In this document: positions 1 to 7,786 of the stretch, piece after piece
Layout: each line of letters starts with the position of its first letter
How positions within the stretch are numbered: the stretch's first letter is position 1
Assembly (NCBI GenBank): GCA_033720695.1
Contig: JAWWCA010000016.1
Span: 1 to 26,453, forward strand
Source of the DNA: DATGQT01 sp033720695
Lineage (GTDB): Bacteria > Bacteroidota > Rhodothermia > Rhodothermales > Rubricoccaceae
DNA length: 26,453 nt
Reading direction: 5' to 3'
The notes under the pieces: model-generated
What the model saw: only the letters and a program-made list of their open reading frames with translations
Database searches by the model: none
Told to the model about the DNA's origin: nothing
Program-made: the position numbers and the translations under genes

Positions 1-122
1 CCCACCCCGAGTTCGCCGAGGACGAGGGCCGCGTGCAGTACGTGACGTACGCCCACGCGACGGGCTTCCTCCAGCAGGTCCTCCCGCTCGTCCGCGTCGA
101 GTTCGGGGATCCCACGCCCTGA
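1..122 (+). CDS. C-terminal fragment of an unidentified protein (5' end outside window)
   Basis: An open frame enters from the left edge (first full codon at base 3) and ends at the TGA at 120-122, giving 39 visible residues. The visible part contains QYVTYAHATGFLQQ followed by LVRVEF near the end. The pattern of an aromatic-rich strand, then TGF and then LVRVEF vaguely recalls the C-terminal blade of DUF4185-type five-bladed propeller proteins, but 39 residues are too few to assign a family. The stop lies 7 nt before the next start codon, so it is probably co-transcribed with the VOC gene. Confidence 0.6.
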   Translation, partial: HPEFAEDEGRVQYVTYAHATGFLQQVLPLVRVEFGDPTP

Positions 123-129
123 CCCCGCC

Positions 130-624
130 ATGAACAGCCCCATCGACCCCCGCGTGGACGTCGGCCACGTCCACCTCAAGGTGGCCGACCTGGAGCGGGC
201 GCTCGCGTTCTACCGCGACGTGCTCGGGTTCGAGGTGACGCAACGGATGGGCGATTCGGCCGCGTTCCTGAGCGCGGGGGGATACCACCATCACCTCGGC
301 CTGAACACGTGGGGGAGCCGCGGGGGGCCGCCGCCGCCGGCCGGCACGACGGGGCTCTTCCACGTCGCCTTCCGCTACCCCGACCGCCGCACGCTCGCGG
401 ACGCGCTGCGCCGCGTGCTCGCCGCCAGCCTGTCCCTCGACGGTGCCGCCGACCACGGCGTCTCGGAGGCGCTCTACCTCCGCGACCCCGACGACAACGG
501 CGTCGAGCTCTACCGCGACCGGCCGGCCGAGGATTGGCCCCGCACGCCCGAGGGTGCCCTCGCCATGGTCACCCGCCCCCTCGACCTCGACGCCCTCTTG
601 GCCGAGGCGGAGCCTGTGCCGTAG
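130..624 (+). CDS. VOC-family (glyoxalase/dioxygenase-fold) protein
   Basis: This is a 164-aa single-domain member of the vicinal oxygen chelate superfamily. The first beta-alpha-beta-beta-beta module starts at residues 12-18 (GHVHLKV), followed by LERALAFYRDVLGFEV at 21-36, the hallmark of the family. A second module has FHVAFRYP near residue 77 and DPDDNGVELYRD near residue 120. H13 or H15, the FH histidine and the Glu of GVELY are the expected metal ligands. The composition is closest to the CatE/catechol-2,3-dioxygenase-like group, but the substrate cannot be read from the sequence and a thiol transferase or isomerase role is possible. It starts at an ATG 7 nt after the preceding stop and ends 4 nt before the TrpF-like reading frame. 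Confidence 0.85.
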   Translation: MNSPIDPRVDVGHVHLKVADLERALAFYRDVLGFEVTQRMGDSAAFLSAGGYHHHLGLNTWGSRGGPPPPAGTTGLFHVAFRYPDRRTLADALRRVLAASLSLDGAADHGVSEALYLRDPDDNGVELYRDRPAEDWPRTPEGALAMVTRPLDLDALLAEAEPVP

Positions 625-628
625 CCCC

Positions 629-1260
629 GTGCCGCCCCGCCTCAAGGTCTGCTGCATCGCCGCCGTCGAGGAGGCCGCGCTGGCCGTCCGCTGCGGCGCC
701 TCCGCCCTCGGCCTCGTCTCGGCATCGAGGAGGCGCTCATCGCCGAGATCGCGGGCGCCGTGCCACCGCCCGTCGCCACGGTCCTCCTCACCAGCCGCAC
801 CGACGCCGACGGCATCGCCGCGCAGGTGCGCGCCTGCCGAACGAGCGTGGTGCAGCTCGTGGACCGCGTGGACGCGCCGACCTACCCCCGCCTCCGGGCC
901 TCGCTGCCCGGCGTCAAGCTGGTGCAGGTGGTTCACGTTGTGGATCATGCCTCGGTGGAGGAGGCGGAGGCCGTAGCGCCGCACGTGGACGCCGTCCTCC
1001 TCGACTCCGGCAACCCGGCGCTCGCCGTCAAGGAGCTGGCCGGGACGGGGCGCGTCCACGACTGGGCGCTCAGCCGCCGGATCGTGGAGCAGGTGGCCAC
1101 GCCGGTCTTTCTCGCGGGCGGGCTGCGACCGGACAACGTAGCCGAGGCCGTCCGGCAGGTCCGCCCGTTCGGCCTCGATGTTTGCAGCGGCGTCCGCACC
1201 GACGGGCGGCTCGACGCGGCGAAGCTGCGGGCGTTCGTGGCCGCCGCGGCCAGCGCCTGA
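629..1260 (+). pseudogene. TrpF-like phosphoribosylanthranilate isomerase paralogue, frameshifted
   Basis: A GTG at 629 opens a frame reading LKVCCIAAVEEAALAV and ALGLVSA, the typical start of the KxCCIA subgroup of TrpF-like TIM barrels. After the TCG at 719-721 the homology moves to another frame, starting at the ATC at 724 (IEEALIAEIAGAVPPP). It then runs to TGA 1258-1260 through LLDSGNPALAVKE, VHDWALSRRIVEQ, PVFLAGGLRPDNV and DVCSGVRTDG. Family members carry an AMPSGPG-type loop between these two parts. Its absence together with the frame change fits a deletion of about 19 bases (inference). An intact GTG frame from 760 could still make a 166-aa fragment without the first strand and its Cys. 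It may be a decayed gene or an assembly error. The context says nothing about tryptophan synthesis. Confidence 0.75.
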
Positions 1261-1338
1261 CGCCTCGGCCGTGGGGATGGAACGCCGCGGCAGGCCGCCC
1301 GGTCTACACCCCCCCTCTCCCGCCCCTCCCCCACCCCC

Positions 1339-2985
1339 ATGTCTCAGTCGCTCGGGCTCGTCCACGGCTACGGGCTCTCCGGCGCCGGCAGCAACCTCTG
1401 GACGCGCAGCATCGTCCGCGCCCTCTGCCGGCTCGGCCACACCGTCCACCTCGTGTGCCAGGAGAGCCGCCCCGAGGCGTACGAGTTCGTCGGCGAGGCC
1501 CGTGCATACGACGCCGACGGGGCGCCCCAGCCCCTGTTCACGCGCGAGACGCCGTACGAGGGGCGGTGCGTGGTGCATCGGCCGGCGCTCGCCGTCCTGC
1601 CCACGTACGTCCGCCCCCGCCGCCGGTCCGAGTACGTCTTCGCCATCCCCGACCTCGACGACGACGCCGTCGAGGAGTACGTGGCGCGGAACGCCCGCGT
1701 GCTCGCGCGCCTCGCCCCCGAGGTCGTCGGGTTCTGCGTCAACCACGTCGTGCTCTCGGCGCAGGCAGCGCAGCGGGCCAAGGCCGAGACCGGCGTGCTC
1801 TTCGCCGTGCTCCCGCACGGCAGCGCCATCGAGTACGTCGTCAAGAAGGACCCGAGGATGATGCGGGCGGCGAGCGAGACGCTGGCCGCGGCCGACCGCG
1901 TGTTCGCGCTCAACGGCGAGATGGAGGGCCGCCTCCGCGACGTGTTCGGCGACGTGACGGGCTTGATGGAGAAGGTGGCGCGCATGCCCGTGGGCGTCGA
2001 CACCGAGGAGTTCGTCGTCGCGGCTCGGAGCGACCGGCCCTCCCGCGTCGAGCACCTCGCCGATCTTATCGCGGACGTCCCGCGCGGGCGGACGGCCGAG
2101 CAGCAGGCCGCCCTCCGCGACGGCCTCCGAGGAGACCTCTCGGAAGACGGCCTCGCCGCGCTCCTCCGCTCCGGCACCGACTACGTCTCGTCGGCCCCCG
2201 ACGCCGACGCTGAGGCGAAGCTGCGGCAGGTGGACTGGGCGGAGGCGCCGGTCGCGCTCTACGTCGGCCGCCTGATCGCCGCGAAGGGGCTGCCCACGTT
2301 CGTCGCAGCGATCCCGGAGGTGGCGGCGCGCGTGCCGGAGGCCCGCTTCGTGATCGCCGGGACGGGCGGGTTGCGCGAGGCGATGGAGGCGCTCGTGTGG
2401 GCCTTCGCCCACGGCGAGGTCGCACTCGCCCGCCGCATCGTCGCAGCGGGTGCCGCGCTCGACGACGCGGGGGCTCGCCCCGAACCGTTCCCGCACGCCG
2501 CCGCCTACCTCGACCGGCTGGAGGCAGAGGGTCGCCTCGACGCCCTCTTCGAGCGCGCCGCGCAGCAGCTCCGAACCGAGCACGTCGTCTTCACTGGCTT
2601 CCTTGACCACGGCCCCCTCAGCGAGCTCTACGCCGTGGCCGACGTGGGCGTCTTCCCGTCGGTCGTGCGCGAGGCGTCCCCGCTCGTCGTGCCCGAGGCC
2701 GCCGCCTCCGGGACCCTCCCCATCGGGACGGATCACGGGGGGATGGGCGACAGCCTCCGCACCCTCGCCGCCGAGCTGCCCGAGGCGGCCCGGGACCTCG
2801 TCCTGCTCCGTGCTGAGCCCGAGCACACCGTCGCCGACCTCGTCGAGCGCATGACGACGGCGCTTCAGGAGCCGGGGCGGTACGCCGAGCCGCTCCGCGC
2901 CGCCGCCGTGGCCCGGTACGACTGGCGGTCCATCGCCGCCCGTCTCGCCGAGTCCCTCGCCGCTCTCGCCTCACCGCCCGCCTGA
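1339..2985 (+). CDS. GT-B glycosyltransferase, family 4-like, enlarged
   Basis: The 548-aa protein has the two Rossmann lobes of GT-B enzymes and probably acts on the cytoplasmic face of the membrane in glycan synthesis. The N-terminal lobe begins SLGLVHGYGLSGAGSN with the glycine-rich acceptor-side loop, then LCRLGHTVHLVCQE. The C-terminal donor-binding lobe begins near residue 305 (VALYVGRLIAAKGL). It has FTGFLDHGPLSELYAVADVGVFPS and the E-x7-E motif at E445 and E453, typical of retaining GT4 enzymes. It is longer than the usual 370-420 aa. The excess lies at about 225-300 and 350-410, where helical and charged segments are inserted. The ATG start lies 78 nt after the TrpF-like remnant. The donor and acceptor sugars are not predictable. 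YhbY follows after 11 nt. Confidence 0.85.
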   Translation: MSQSLGLVHGYGLSGAGSNLWTRSIVRALCRLGHTVHLVCQESRPEAYEFVGEARAYDADGAPQPLFTRETPYEGRCVVHRPALAVLPTYVRPRRRSEYVFAIPDLDDDAVEEYVARNARVLARLAPEVVGFCVNHVVLSAQAAQRAKAETGVLFAVLPHGSAIEYVVKKDPRMMRAASETLAAADRVFALNGEMEGRLRDVFGDVTGLMEKVARMPVGVDTEEFVVAARSDRPSRVEHLADLIADVPRGRTAEQQAALRDGLRGDLSEDGLAALLRSGTDYVSSAPDADAEAKLRQVDWAEAPVALYVGRLIAAKGLPTFVAAIPEVAARVPEARFVIAGTGGLREAMEALVWAFAHGEVALARRIVAAGAALDDAGARPEPFPHAAAYLDRLEAEGRLDALFERAAQQLRTEHVVFTGFLDHGPLSELYAVADVGVFPSVVREASPLVVPEAAASGTLPIGTDHGGMGDSLRTLAAELPEAARDLVLLRAEPEHTVADLVERMTTALQEPGRYAEPLRAAAVARYDWRSIAARLAESLAALASPPA

Positions 2986-2996
2986 CCCCCCCGCCC

Positions 2997-3305
2997 GTGT
3001 CCGACCCGACCCTCTCCTCGAAGCAGCGCGCTCATCTCCGCGGGCTCGCACACGCGCTCAAGCCCCTCGTCCACATCGGCAAGGAAGGGGCGACGGTGCC
3101 CACCATCCGCGCCCTGCGCGAGGCCTTCAACACCCGGGAGCTGGTGAAGGTGCGCGTGCTCGACAGCGCGCCGTCGCCGCCGCGCGAGGTGGGAGAGGCC
3201 CTCGTCCAGGAAATCGAGGGGGCCGTCGTCGTCCAGGTGGTCGGGCGGACGGTCGTGATCTACCGGCCCGACCCGGACGCCCCAGAGATCAAGCTCCCTC
3301 GCTGA
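2997..3305 (+). CDS. yhbY: YhbY family RNA-binding protein (CRM domain)
   Basis: A 102-aa protein that is essentially one CRM domain. The family binds pre-50S ribosomal particles and takes part in large-subunit assembly. LSSKQRAHLRGLAHALKPLVHIGKEG shows the expected N-terminal helix followed by the GKxG loop (G28-G31), the RNA-binding signature. It continues with an ALREAFNTRELVKVRVL helix-strand, then VVQVVGRTVVIYRP. The length matches the family (about 95-105 aa). I chose the GTG at 2997 because no ATG lies nearby and the family begins just here. It follows the glycosyltransferase by 11 nt, so it may be translated from the same transcript. Its 3' end faces the lipoprotein gene with a 6-nt gap. 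Confidence 0.93.
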   Translation: MSDPTLSSKQRAHLRGLAHALKPLVHIGKEGATVPTIRALREAFNTRELVKVRVLDSAPSPPREVGEALVQEIEGAVVVQVVGRTVVIYRPDPDAPEIKLPR

Positions 3306-3311
3306 GCCGAC

Positions 3312-3761
3312 TCAGCCTTCCGACGCCTCGTACCGGGAAACCTCGGCCTCGAGCGTCGTCACCGTCAGATCCTCGTCGTGGAGCTCGATGCGGTAGCGGT
3401 CGAGCCGGCCGAGGTGCTCGATGGTGAGCGTGTAGGTCCCGTCGGCGAGCGAGAGGGGGAAGTCCGCCCGCGCCGGCCCGATGGCCGTGGCGCACGCGCT
3501 GACCTCGGCGATCCCCTCAATCTCCACCAAGAGCCGGCTCCCGTCCACGTCGAGGTCCGCCGCAAGGGGGAGCAAGCAGTTGTACGACGCCTCCGTCTGG
3601 ACGATCAAGAACCGCTGTGGCTCGGCCGGACCGTCGCCGTCGAGGTCGAGCACCGGGAGCGAGAAGACGACGGGGCCGACGGCCCCCCGGTCGGCGTCGC
3701 TCGCGAGCAGTGAGCATCCGGCGAGGAGGGTCAGGGCGAGGATCGGGAGGCGGCGGAGCAT
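3312..3761 (-). CDS. Hypothetical lipoprotein
   Basis: A 149-aa protein with a lipoprotein signal peptide: MLRRLPILALTLLAGC has two arginines, a hydrophobic core and the lipobox LAGC, with the modified Cys at residue 16. The mature part is acidic and rich in predicted beta strands. It contains FSLPVLDLDGDGP, where DLDGDG resembles a calcium-binding loop, and SLADGTYTLTIEHLGRLDRYRIEL, which reads like an Ig-like or C2-like strand pattern. Two Cys (NCLL and SACA) could form a disulfide. No family is recognised. It is transcribed away from glmS on the same strand after 77 nt, and a TAGCATG element 29 nt upstream of the ATG could be its -10 region. Confidence 0.7.
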   Translation of the reverse strand: MLRRLPILALTLLAGCSLLASDADRGAVGPVVFSLPVLDLDGDGPAEPQRFLIVQTEASYNCLLPLAADLDVDGSRLLVEIEGIAEVSACATAIGPARADFPLSLADGTYTLTIEHLGRLDRYRIELHDEDLTVTTLEAEVSRYEASEG

Positions 3762-3838
3762 CGGGCGGACGGCGGGCGGAGGACCGACCCCATGCTAGGC
3801 GAGACTCGCCGTGCCGCGGGAGGCCATTCCGGACGCCC

Positions 3839-5674
3839 TCACTCGACCGTGACGCTCTTGGCGAGGTTGCGCGGCTGGTCCACGTCGCAGCCCCGCATCA
3901 CGGCGATGTGGTACGAGAGCAGCTGGAGCGGGATCACGGTCAGCAGCGGCTCGAAGCACTCCACCGTCCTCGGCACGCGGATCACCGCCTCGCACAAGCC
4001 GTCGAGCTCGTGGTTGTCCTCGTCGGTGATGGCGATGACGAGGCCGCCGCGCGCGACGACCTCCTCGATGTTCGAGACCACCTTGTCGTAGGTGGCGTCC
4101 TTCATCGCGATGAAGACGACGGGCATGAACTGGTCGATGAGCGCGATGGGCCCGTGCTTCATCTCGGCCGCGGGGTAGCCCTCGGCGTGGATGTAGGAGA
4201 TCTCCTTCAGCTTGAGGGCGCCCTCGAGCGCGACGGGGAAGTTGCAGCCGCGGCCGAGGTAGAGGAAGTTGTTGGCGAAGCGGAAATCCCGCGCGAGCTG
4301 CTTGATCGTCCCGTCGGTGTCGAGGACGCGGCGGATCTGGTCGGGGACGGCCGAGAGGGCTTCGAGGTGCCGCCGCATCGTCTCGTCGGTCACCTCGCCG
4401 CGCTCGCGGCCGAGGAGGAGGGCGAGCATGGCGAGGACGGTGACCTGCGCCGTGAACGCCTTCGTGCTCGCCACCCCGATCTCGGGCCCGGCGTGGAGGT
4501 AGACGCCGGCGTCGGTCTCCCGCGCGATCGTGCTCCCGACGGCGTTGCAGATGCCGAGGGCGAGGACGCCGCGCTCCTGCGCCTCGCGCACGGCGGCGAG
4601 GGTATCGGCCGTCTCGCCGCTCTGCGAGATCACGAGCACGACGTCGCCCTCGTTGAGGATGGGGTTCCGGTACCGGAACTCACTCGCGTACTCGACCTCC
4701 ACGGGGATCCGCGCGTGCTTCTCGATGAGGTACTCCCCCACGAGGCCGGCGTGCCAGGACGTCCCACAGGCGCAGATCACGATGCGCTCGGCGGCGGCGA
4801 GCTTGTCGAGGACGTCCTCGATCCCGCCCAGCTTGATCCGGTTCTGGTCGAGGCGCAGGCGCCCACGCATGGCGTTCTCGAGCGCCTCGGGCTGCTCCAT
4901 GATCTCCTTGAACATGAAGTGCTCGTAGCCGCCCTTCTCGATCTCCTCCAGGCTCCACTCCAGCTCGTGGACCTCCTTCGCCACGGGGGCCCCCTCGATG
5001 CTCATCACCTCGTAGCCATCGCGGCGCACGACCGCGAGCTCGCCGTCGTTGAGGTAGACCACGTTCCGGGTGTGCTCGATGAACGGGCTCGCGTCGGATC
5101 CGACGAAGTACTCCTCCTCGCCGATGCCGAGGAGGAGAGGGCTGCCGTTGCGCGCCACGACGAGCTGGTCTGGCTCGTCCTTCGACAGCGCCACCAAGCC
5201 GTAGGCCCCGTTCACCTGGGTCAGCGCCTGCCGCACCGCCTCCACGAACGAGAGCCCCGCCTCCTTCTGCACGTCATCGATGAAGTGGGCGAGCACCTCG
5301 GTGTCGGTCTCGCTCTCGAACGTGTACCCCTTCTCCAGGAGGCGCTTCTTGAGGGCGGCGTAGTTCTCGATGATGCCGTTGTGGATGATGGCGAAGCGCC
5401 CCCCTCCGGCCGTGTGCGGGTGCGCGTTGAGGTCGCTCGGCGCGCCGTGCGTGGCCCACCGCGTGTGCCCCATCCCGATGGTCCCCTTCACGGGGTTGGT
5501 CGACAGGAGCGCGGCCAGCTCGTCCACCTTCCCCTCCTTCTTGCGCACCTCGACGGCGCCGTTAAGCACGGCGACGCCGGCGGAGTCGTACCCGCGGTAC
5601 TCGAGCCGCTTGAGGCCTGTGACGAGGAGGTCACCGGCCTCCTTGCTTCCGATGTATCCGACGATGCCACACAT
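3839..5674 (-). CDS. glmS: Glutamine--fructose-6-phosphate aminotransferase (isomerizing)
   Basis: GlmS makes glucosamine-6-phosphate from fructose-6-phosphate and glutamine, the first committed step towards UDP-GlcNAc, peptidoglycan and lipid A. The 611-aa length matches the usual 605-615. I chose the ATG at 5674 because the class II glutaminase needs Cys as residue 2 (MCGIVGYIG); the open frame extends upstream but would bury that Cys. The glutaminase domain (about 1-220) has GMGHTRWATHGAP and HNGIIENY. Two SIS domains follow, with CGTSWHAG, ISQSGETADTLAA and STKAFTAQV in the first and LGRGCNFPVALEGALKLKEI in the second. The protein ends in PRNLAKSVTVE, which carries the catalytic lysine. 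No glmS ribozyme-like leader is evident. A TATCTTC element lies 26 nt upstream of the start. Confidence 0.98.
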   Translation of the reverse strand: MCGIVGYIGSKEAGDLLVTGLKRLEYRGYDSAGVAVLNGAVEVRKKEGKVDELAALLSTNPVKGTIGMGHTRWATHGAPSDLNAHPHTAGGGRFAIIHNGIIENYAALKKRLLEKGYTFESETDTEVLAHFIDDVQKEAGLSFVEAVRQALTQVNGAYGLVALSKDEPDQLVVARNGSPLLLGIGEEEYFVGSDASPFIEHTRNVVYLNDGELAVVRRDGYEVMSIEGAPVAKEVHELEWSLEEIEKGGYEHFMFKEIMEQPEALENAMRGRLRLDQNRIKLGGIEDVLDKLAAAERIVICACGTSWHAGLVGEYLIEKHARIPVEVEYASEFRYRNPILNEGDVVLVISQSGETADTLAAVREAQERGVLALGICNAVGSTIARETDAGVYLHAGPEIGVASTKAFTAQVTVLAMLALLLGRERGEVTDETMRRHLEALSAVPDQIRRVLDTDGTIKQLARDFRFANNFLYLGRGCNFPVALEGALKLKEISYIHAEGYPAAEMKHGPIALIDQFMPVVFIAMKDATYDKVVSNIEEVVARGGLVIAITDEDNHELDGLCEAVIRVPRTVECFEPLLTVIPLQLLSYHIAVMRGCDVDQPRNLAKSVTVE

Positions 5675-5700
5675 AACGCCAATCCTGAAAACGGGGGCCT

Positions 5701-5707
5701 GAAGATA
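5701..5707 (-). promoter_or_regulatory. Putative -10/-7 element of glmS
   Basis: TATCTTC on the minus strand ends 26 nt before the glmS ATG, in otherwise very GC-rich DNA. It resembles the Bacteroidota -7 element (TAnnTTTG) and recurs in front of several other genes in this window. I see no convincing TTG at the -33 position. Confidence 0.3.
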
Positions 5708-5818
5708 GCCCGCGGGTTGTGGGGGGAGGAGATGGGGTCTACCCGGGGGTCCCCCCGCCCGTTCCACCCCTGTTCCACTTCCCGGGTCCCCGAACGGGGC
5801 TCCGGAACGACACGCCCG

Positions 5819-6901
5819 CTAGGCCACGGCCGCGTGGGAGACCTCGAGGCCCTCGTCTTGCGGCTCCTGCACCGTCCGACCAACAGCCTCGGCCACGCTC
5901 CGGGCCGCCTCCATCATGGCGGCGAAGTCGCCGAGGTAGAGCGACTGCGGGCCGTCCGAGAGCGCCCTCGGCGGGTCCGGGTGGGTCTCCACCATCAACC
6001 CGTCGGCGCCGACGGCGACGGCGGCGCGAGCCAGCGGCGCGACGAGGTCGCGGAGGCCGACGCCGTGGCTGGGGTCGACGAGCACAGGGAGGTGGCTCTT
6101 CGCCTTGACGACGGGCACCGCCGAGAGGTCGAGCGTGTTGCGCGTGGCCGTCTCAAACGTGCGGATCCCCCGCTCGCACAGGATCACGTTCGGGTTGCCC
6201 TCCGCCAGGATGTACTCCGCGCTCATCAGCCACTCCTCGACGGTCGCACTCATGCCGCGCTTGAGGAGGACGGGCATCCCGGTGCGACCCACCTCCTGGA
6301 GGAGGGGGAAGTTCTGCATGTTCCGCGCGCCGATCTGCAGGACGTGGGCGTAGCGGGCGACGGTCTCGATCTGCTCGGGGCGCATCACCTCGGTGACGGC
6401 CTTGAGCCCATGGCGGTCGGCGGCGGCGCGGAGCAGGAGGAGCCCCTCCTCGCCGAGCCCTTGGAACGAGTACGGCGACGTCCGGGGCTTGTAGGCGCCG
6501 CCCCGGAGCATCCGGGCGCCTGCCGCAGCCACCGCCGCGGCCGCCTCCTCGATCTGCGCCTCGCTCTCGACGGCGCACGGTCCCGCCACCACGACCACCT
6601 CTGGCCCGCCCACCGGCACCCCGTCCACGTCCACGACCGTATCCTCGGCGCGCCACGCGCGGCTGGCGAGCGTGTATGGGCTCGTCACCCGGAAGGCGTC
6701 GCGGACGCCGTCGAGGACGAGCACGTGGCGGAGGTCGAAGTCGGGCGCGGAGCCGGAAGCCGCGAGGATCGTCTGCACGCTCCCGTTCGCCTCGGCTTCG
6801 GGGCGCTGGACCTCGAAGCCGTAAGAGCGGAGGCGGGCCGCGATGGCTTCGGTGCGGTGCCGGCTGAGACCCGATTCGAGGACGACGACGACGTCGGTCA
6901 C
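5819..6901 (-). CDS. aroF: 3-deoxy-7-phosphoheptulonate (DAHP) synthase, type I-beta
   Basis: The enzyme condenses phosphoenolpyruvate with erythrose-4-phosphate, the entry step of the shikimate pathway. With the GTG at 6901 it is 360 aa. Residues 1-70 form a ferredoxin-like/ACT-type regulatory domain (TDVVVVLESGLSR), as in the Thermotoga-type I-beta enzymes, which suggests feedback control by an aromatic amino acid. The TIM barrel follows with VVAGPCAVES (metal ligand C109), RGGAYKPRTSPYSFQG, LLKRGM, DPSHGVG (H279) and MVETHPDP (E305). The frame is open further upstream to 6976, but the extra residues look non-coding and cover a palindrome and a promoter-like element, so I prefer the GTG. 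It is a stand-alone gene with no chorismate mutase domain. Confidence 0.95.
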   Translation of the reverse strand: MTDVVVVLESGLSRHRTEAIAARLRSYGFEVQRPEAEANGSVQTILAASGSAPDFDLRHVLVLDGVRDAFRVTSPYTLASRAWRAEDTVVDVDGVPVGGPEVVVVAGPCAVESEAQIEEAAAAVAAAGARMLRGGAYKPRTSPYSFQGLGEEGLLLLRAAADRHGLKAVTEVMRPEQIETVARYAHVLQIGARNMQNFPLLQEVGRTGMPVLLKRGMSATVEEWLMSAEYILAEGNPNVILCERGIRTFETATRNTLDLSAVPVVKAKSHLPVLVDPSHGVGLRDLVAPLARAAVAVGADGLMVETHPDPPRALSDGPQSLYLGDFAAMMEAARSVAEAVGRTVQEPQDEGLEVSHAAVA

Positions 6902-6925
6902 GGCGGTTGGGAGGCAGGTTGGGGG

Positions 6926-6932
6926 CAAGATA
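6926..6932 (-). promoter_or_regulatory. Putative -10/-7 element of the DAHP synthase gene
   Basis: TATCTTG on the minus strand lies 24 nt upstream of the chosen GTG start and just downstream of an 18-bp palindrome. It matches the recurrent TAnnTT(G/C) element of this window. No clear -33 element is visible. Confidence 0.32.
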
Positions 6933-6951
6933 CGCGGGATGGGCCGACACG

Positions 6952-6969
6952 TTTCACTCGGGAGTGAAA
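6952..6969. repeat. Perfect 8-bp inverted repeat upstream of the DAHP synthase gene
   Basis: TTTCACTC at 6952-6959 is followed after a 2-nt centre by GAGTGAAA at 6962-6969. On the minus strand it lies about 20 nt upstream of the TATCTTG element of the DAHP synthase gene and about 50 nt downstream of the lptB stop. The tight dyad with a 2-nt spacer suits a dimeric repressor operator better than a terminator, since no T-tract follows and the loop would be too small. The binding protein is unknown. Confidence 0.45.
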
Positions 6970-7018
6970 GTCGCATGACGCCGGTCCGGGCGTCCCGAGC
7001 ACCCCTCCCCCGCCGGTG

Positions 7019-7780
7019 TCAGCGGTACCGCTCCAGCGTGAACTTCTCGCCGAGGTAGCGGCGGCGCACTTCCGGGTCCTCCGCGAGCGCCTCGGCCGTG
7101 CCCTCCTGGAAGATCTGCCCCTCGTACATGAGGTAGGCCCGGTCCGTGATGGCGAGCGTCTCGTGCACGTTGTGATCGGTGATCAGGACCCCGATCCCTT
7201 GCTCCTTCAGCCCGGCCACGATCTCCATGATGTCCTCGACCGCGATGGGGTCCACCCCGGCGAAGGGCTCGTCGAGGAGGAGGAACCGGGGCTCGGTGCA
7301 GAGCGCCCGGGCGATCTCGGTGCGCCGGCGCTCGCCGCCGGAGAGGACGTAGCCCTTCGAGCGGCGCACCTTCTCCAACCCGAACTCCCGGAGGAGCCGC
7401 TCGACGCGCCCCTCCCGCTCGGCCTTGGAGAGCGGCTGGAAGTCGAGCACAGCCCGGAGGTTGTCCTCGACCGAGAGGTTGCGGAACACCGACGCCTCCT
7501 GGGCGAGGTAGCCGATGCCCCGCCGGGCGCGCCTGTACATCGGCATCCGCGTGATGTCGCGGTCGTCGAGGACGATCGTGCCGCGGTCGGGCCGCACCAT
7601 CCCGACGATCATGTAGAAGCTCGTCGTCTTCCCCGCGCCGTTGGGGCCGAGGAGGCCGACGCACCGCCCCTGCCGCACCTCCAGCGAGACGCCGTCCACC
7701 ACGTTGCGGCGGCGGTAGCGCTTGACGAGCCCCTCGGCGCGGAGCACCGACGGCGGCGAAGCAGGAGCGGGGTCGGACAT
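7019..7780 (-). CDS. lptB: LPS export ABC transporter ATP-binding protein LptB
   Basis: LptB is the cytoplasmic ATPase that drives lipopolysaccharide extraction from the inner membrane with LptF/LptG. The 253-aa protein has Walker A GPNGAGKT at 45-52, the Q-loop YLAQEASVFRNLSVEDN, the signature LSGGE at 146-150, Walker B LLLDEPFAGVDP with E171 as catalytic base, and the switch H203 in LITDHNVHET. The string RRRTEIARALCTEPRF and the ending RRRYLGEKF are typical of LptB and distinguish it from amino-acid transporters (LivG/LivF). The ATG at 7780 gives the normal length. Longer upstream frames overlap padR and are rejected. lptC and ostA lie on the same strand beyond padR, so LptB no longer sits directly in their operon. 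Confidence 0.95.
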   Translation of the reverse strand: MSDPAPASPPSVLRAEGLVKRYRRRNVVDGVSLEVRQGRCVGLLGPNGAGKTTSFYMIVGMVRPDRGTIVLDDRDITRMPMYRRARRGIGYLAQEASVFRNLSVEDNLRAVLDFQPLSKAEREGRVERLLREFGLEKVRRSKGYVLSGGERRRTEIARALCTEPRFLLLDEPFAGVDPIAVEDIMEIVAGLKEQGIGVLITDHNVHETLAITDRAYLMYEGQIFQEGTAEALAEDPEVRRRYLGEKFTLERYR

Positions 7781-7786
7781 GCGGCG

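Noticed and set aside
760..1260. An intact 166-aa TrpF protein starting at GTG 760
   Set aside because: It would lack the first strand and catalytic Cys, while clear homology continues upstream in another frame. A frameshifted longer gene explains the sequence better.
3798..3810. Short palindrome GGCGAGACTCGCC after glmS as a terminator
   Set aside because: The loop would be only 3 nt with a 5-bp stem and no T-tract. It overlaps the likely promoter region of the lipoprotein gene and is not convincing.
5675..5818. A glmS-type ribozyme or riboswitch upstream of glmS
   Set aside because: The 144-nt region is short, lacks the expected conserved core and pseudoknots, and the ribozyme is known mainly from Firmicutes.
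3617..6967. A 1116-aa open frame on the plus strand
   Set aside because: It is antisense to glmS and the DAHP synthase gene, both of which have intact motifs. The long frame is a by-product of high GC and its translation is low-complexity Arg/Glu/Val/His.
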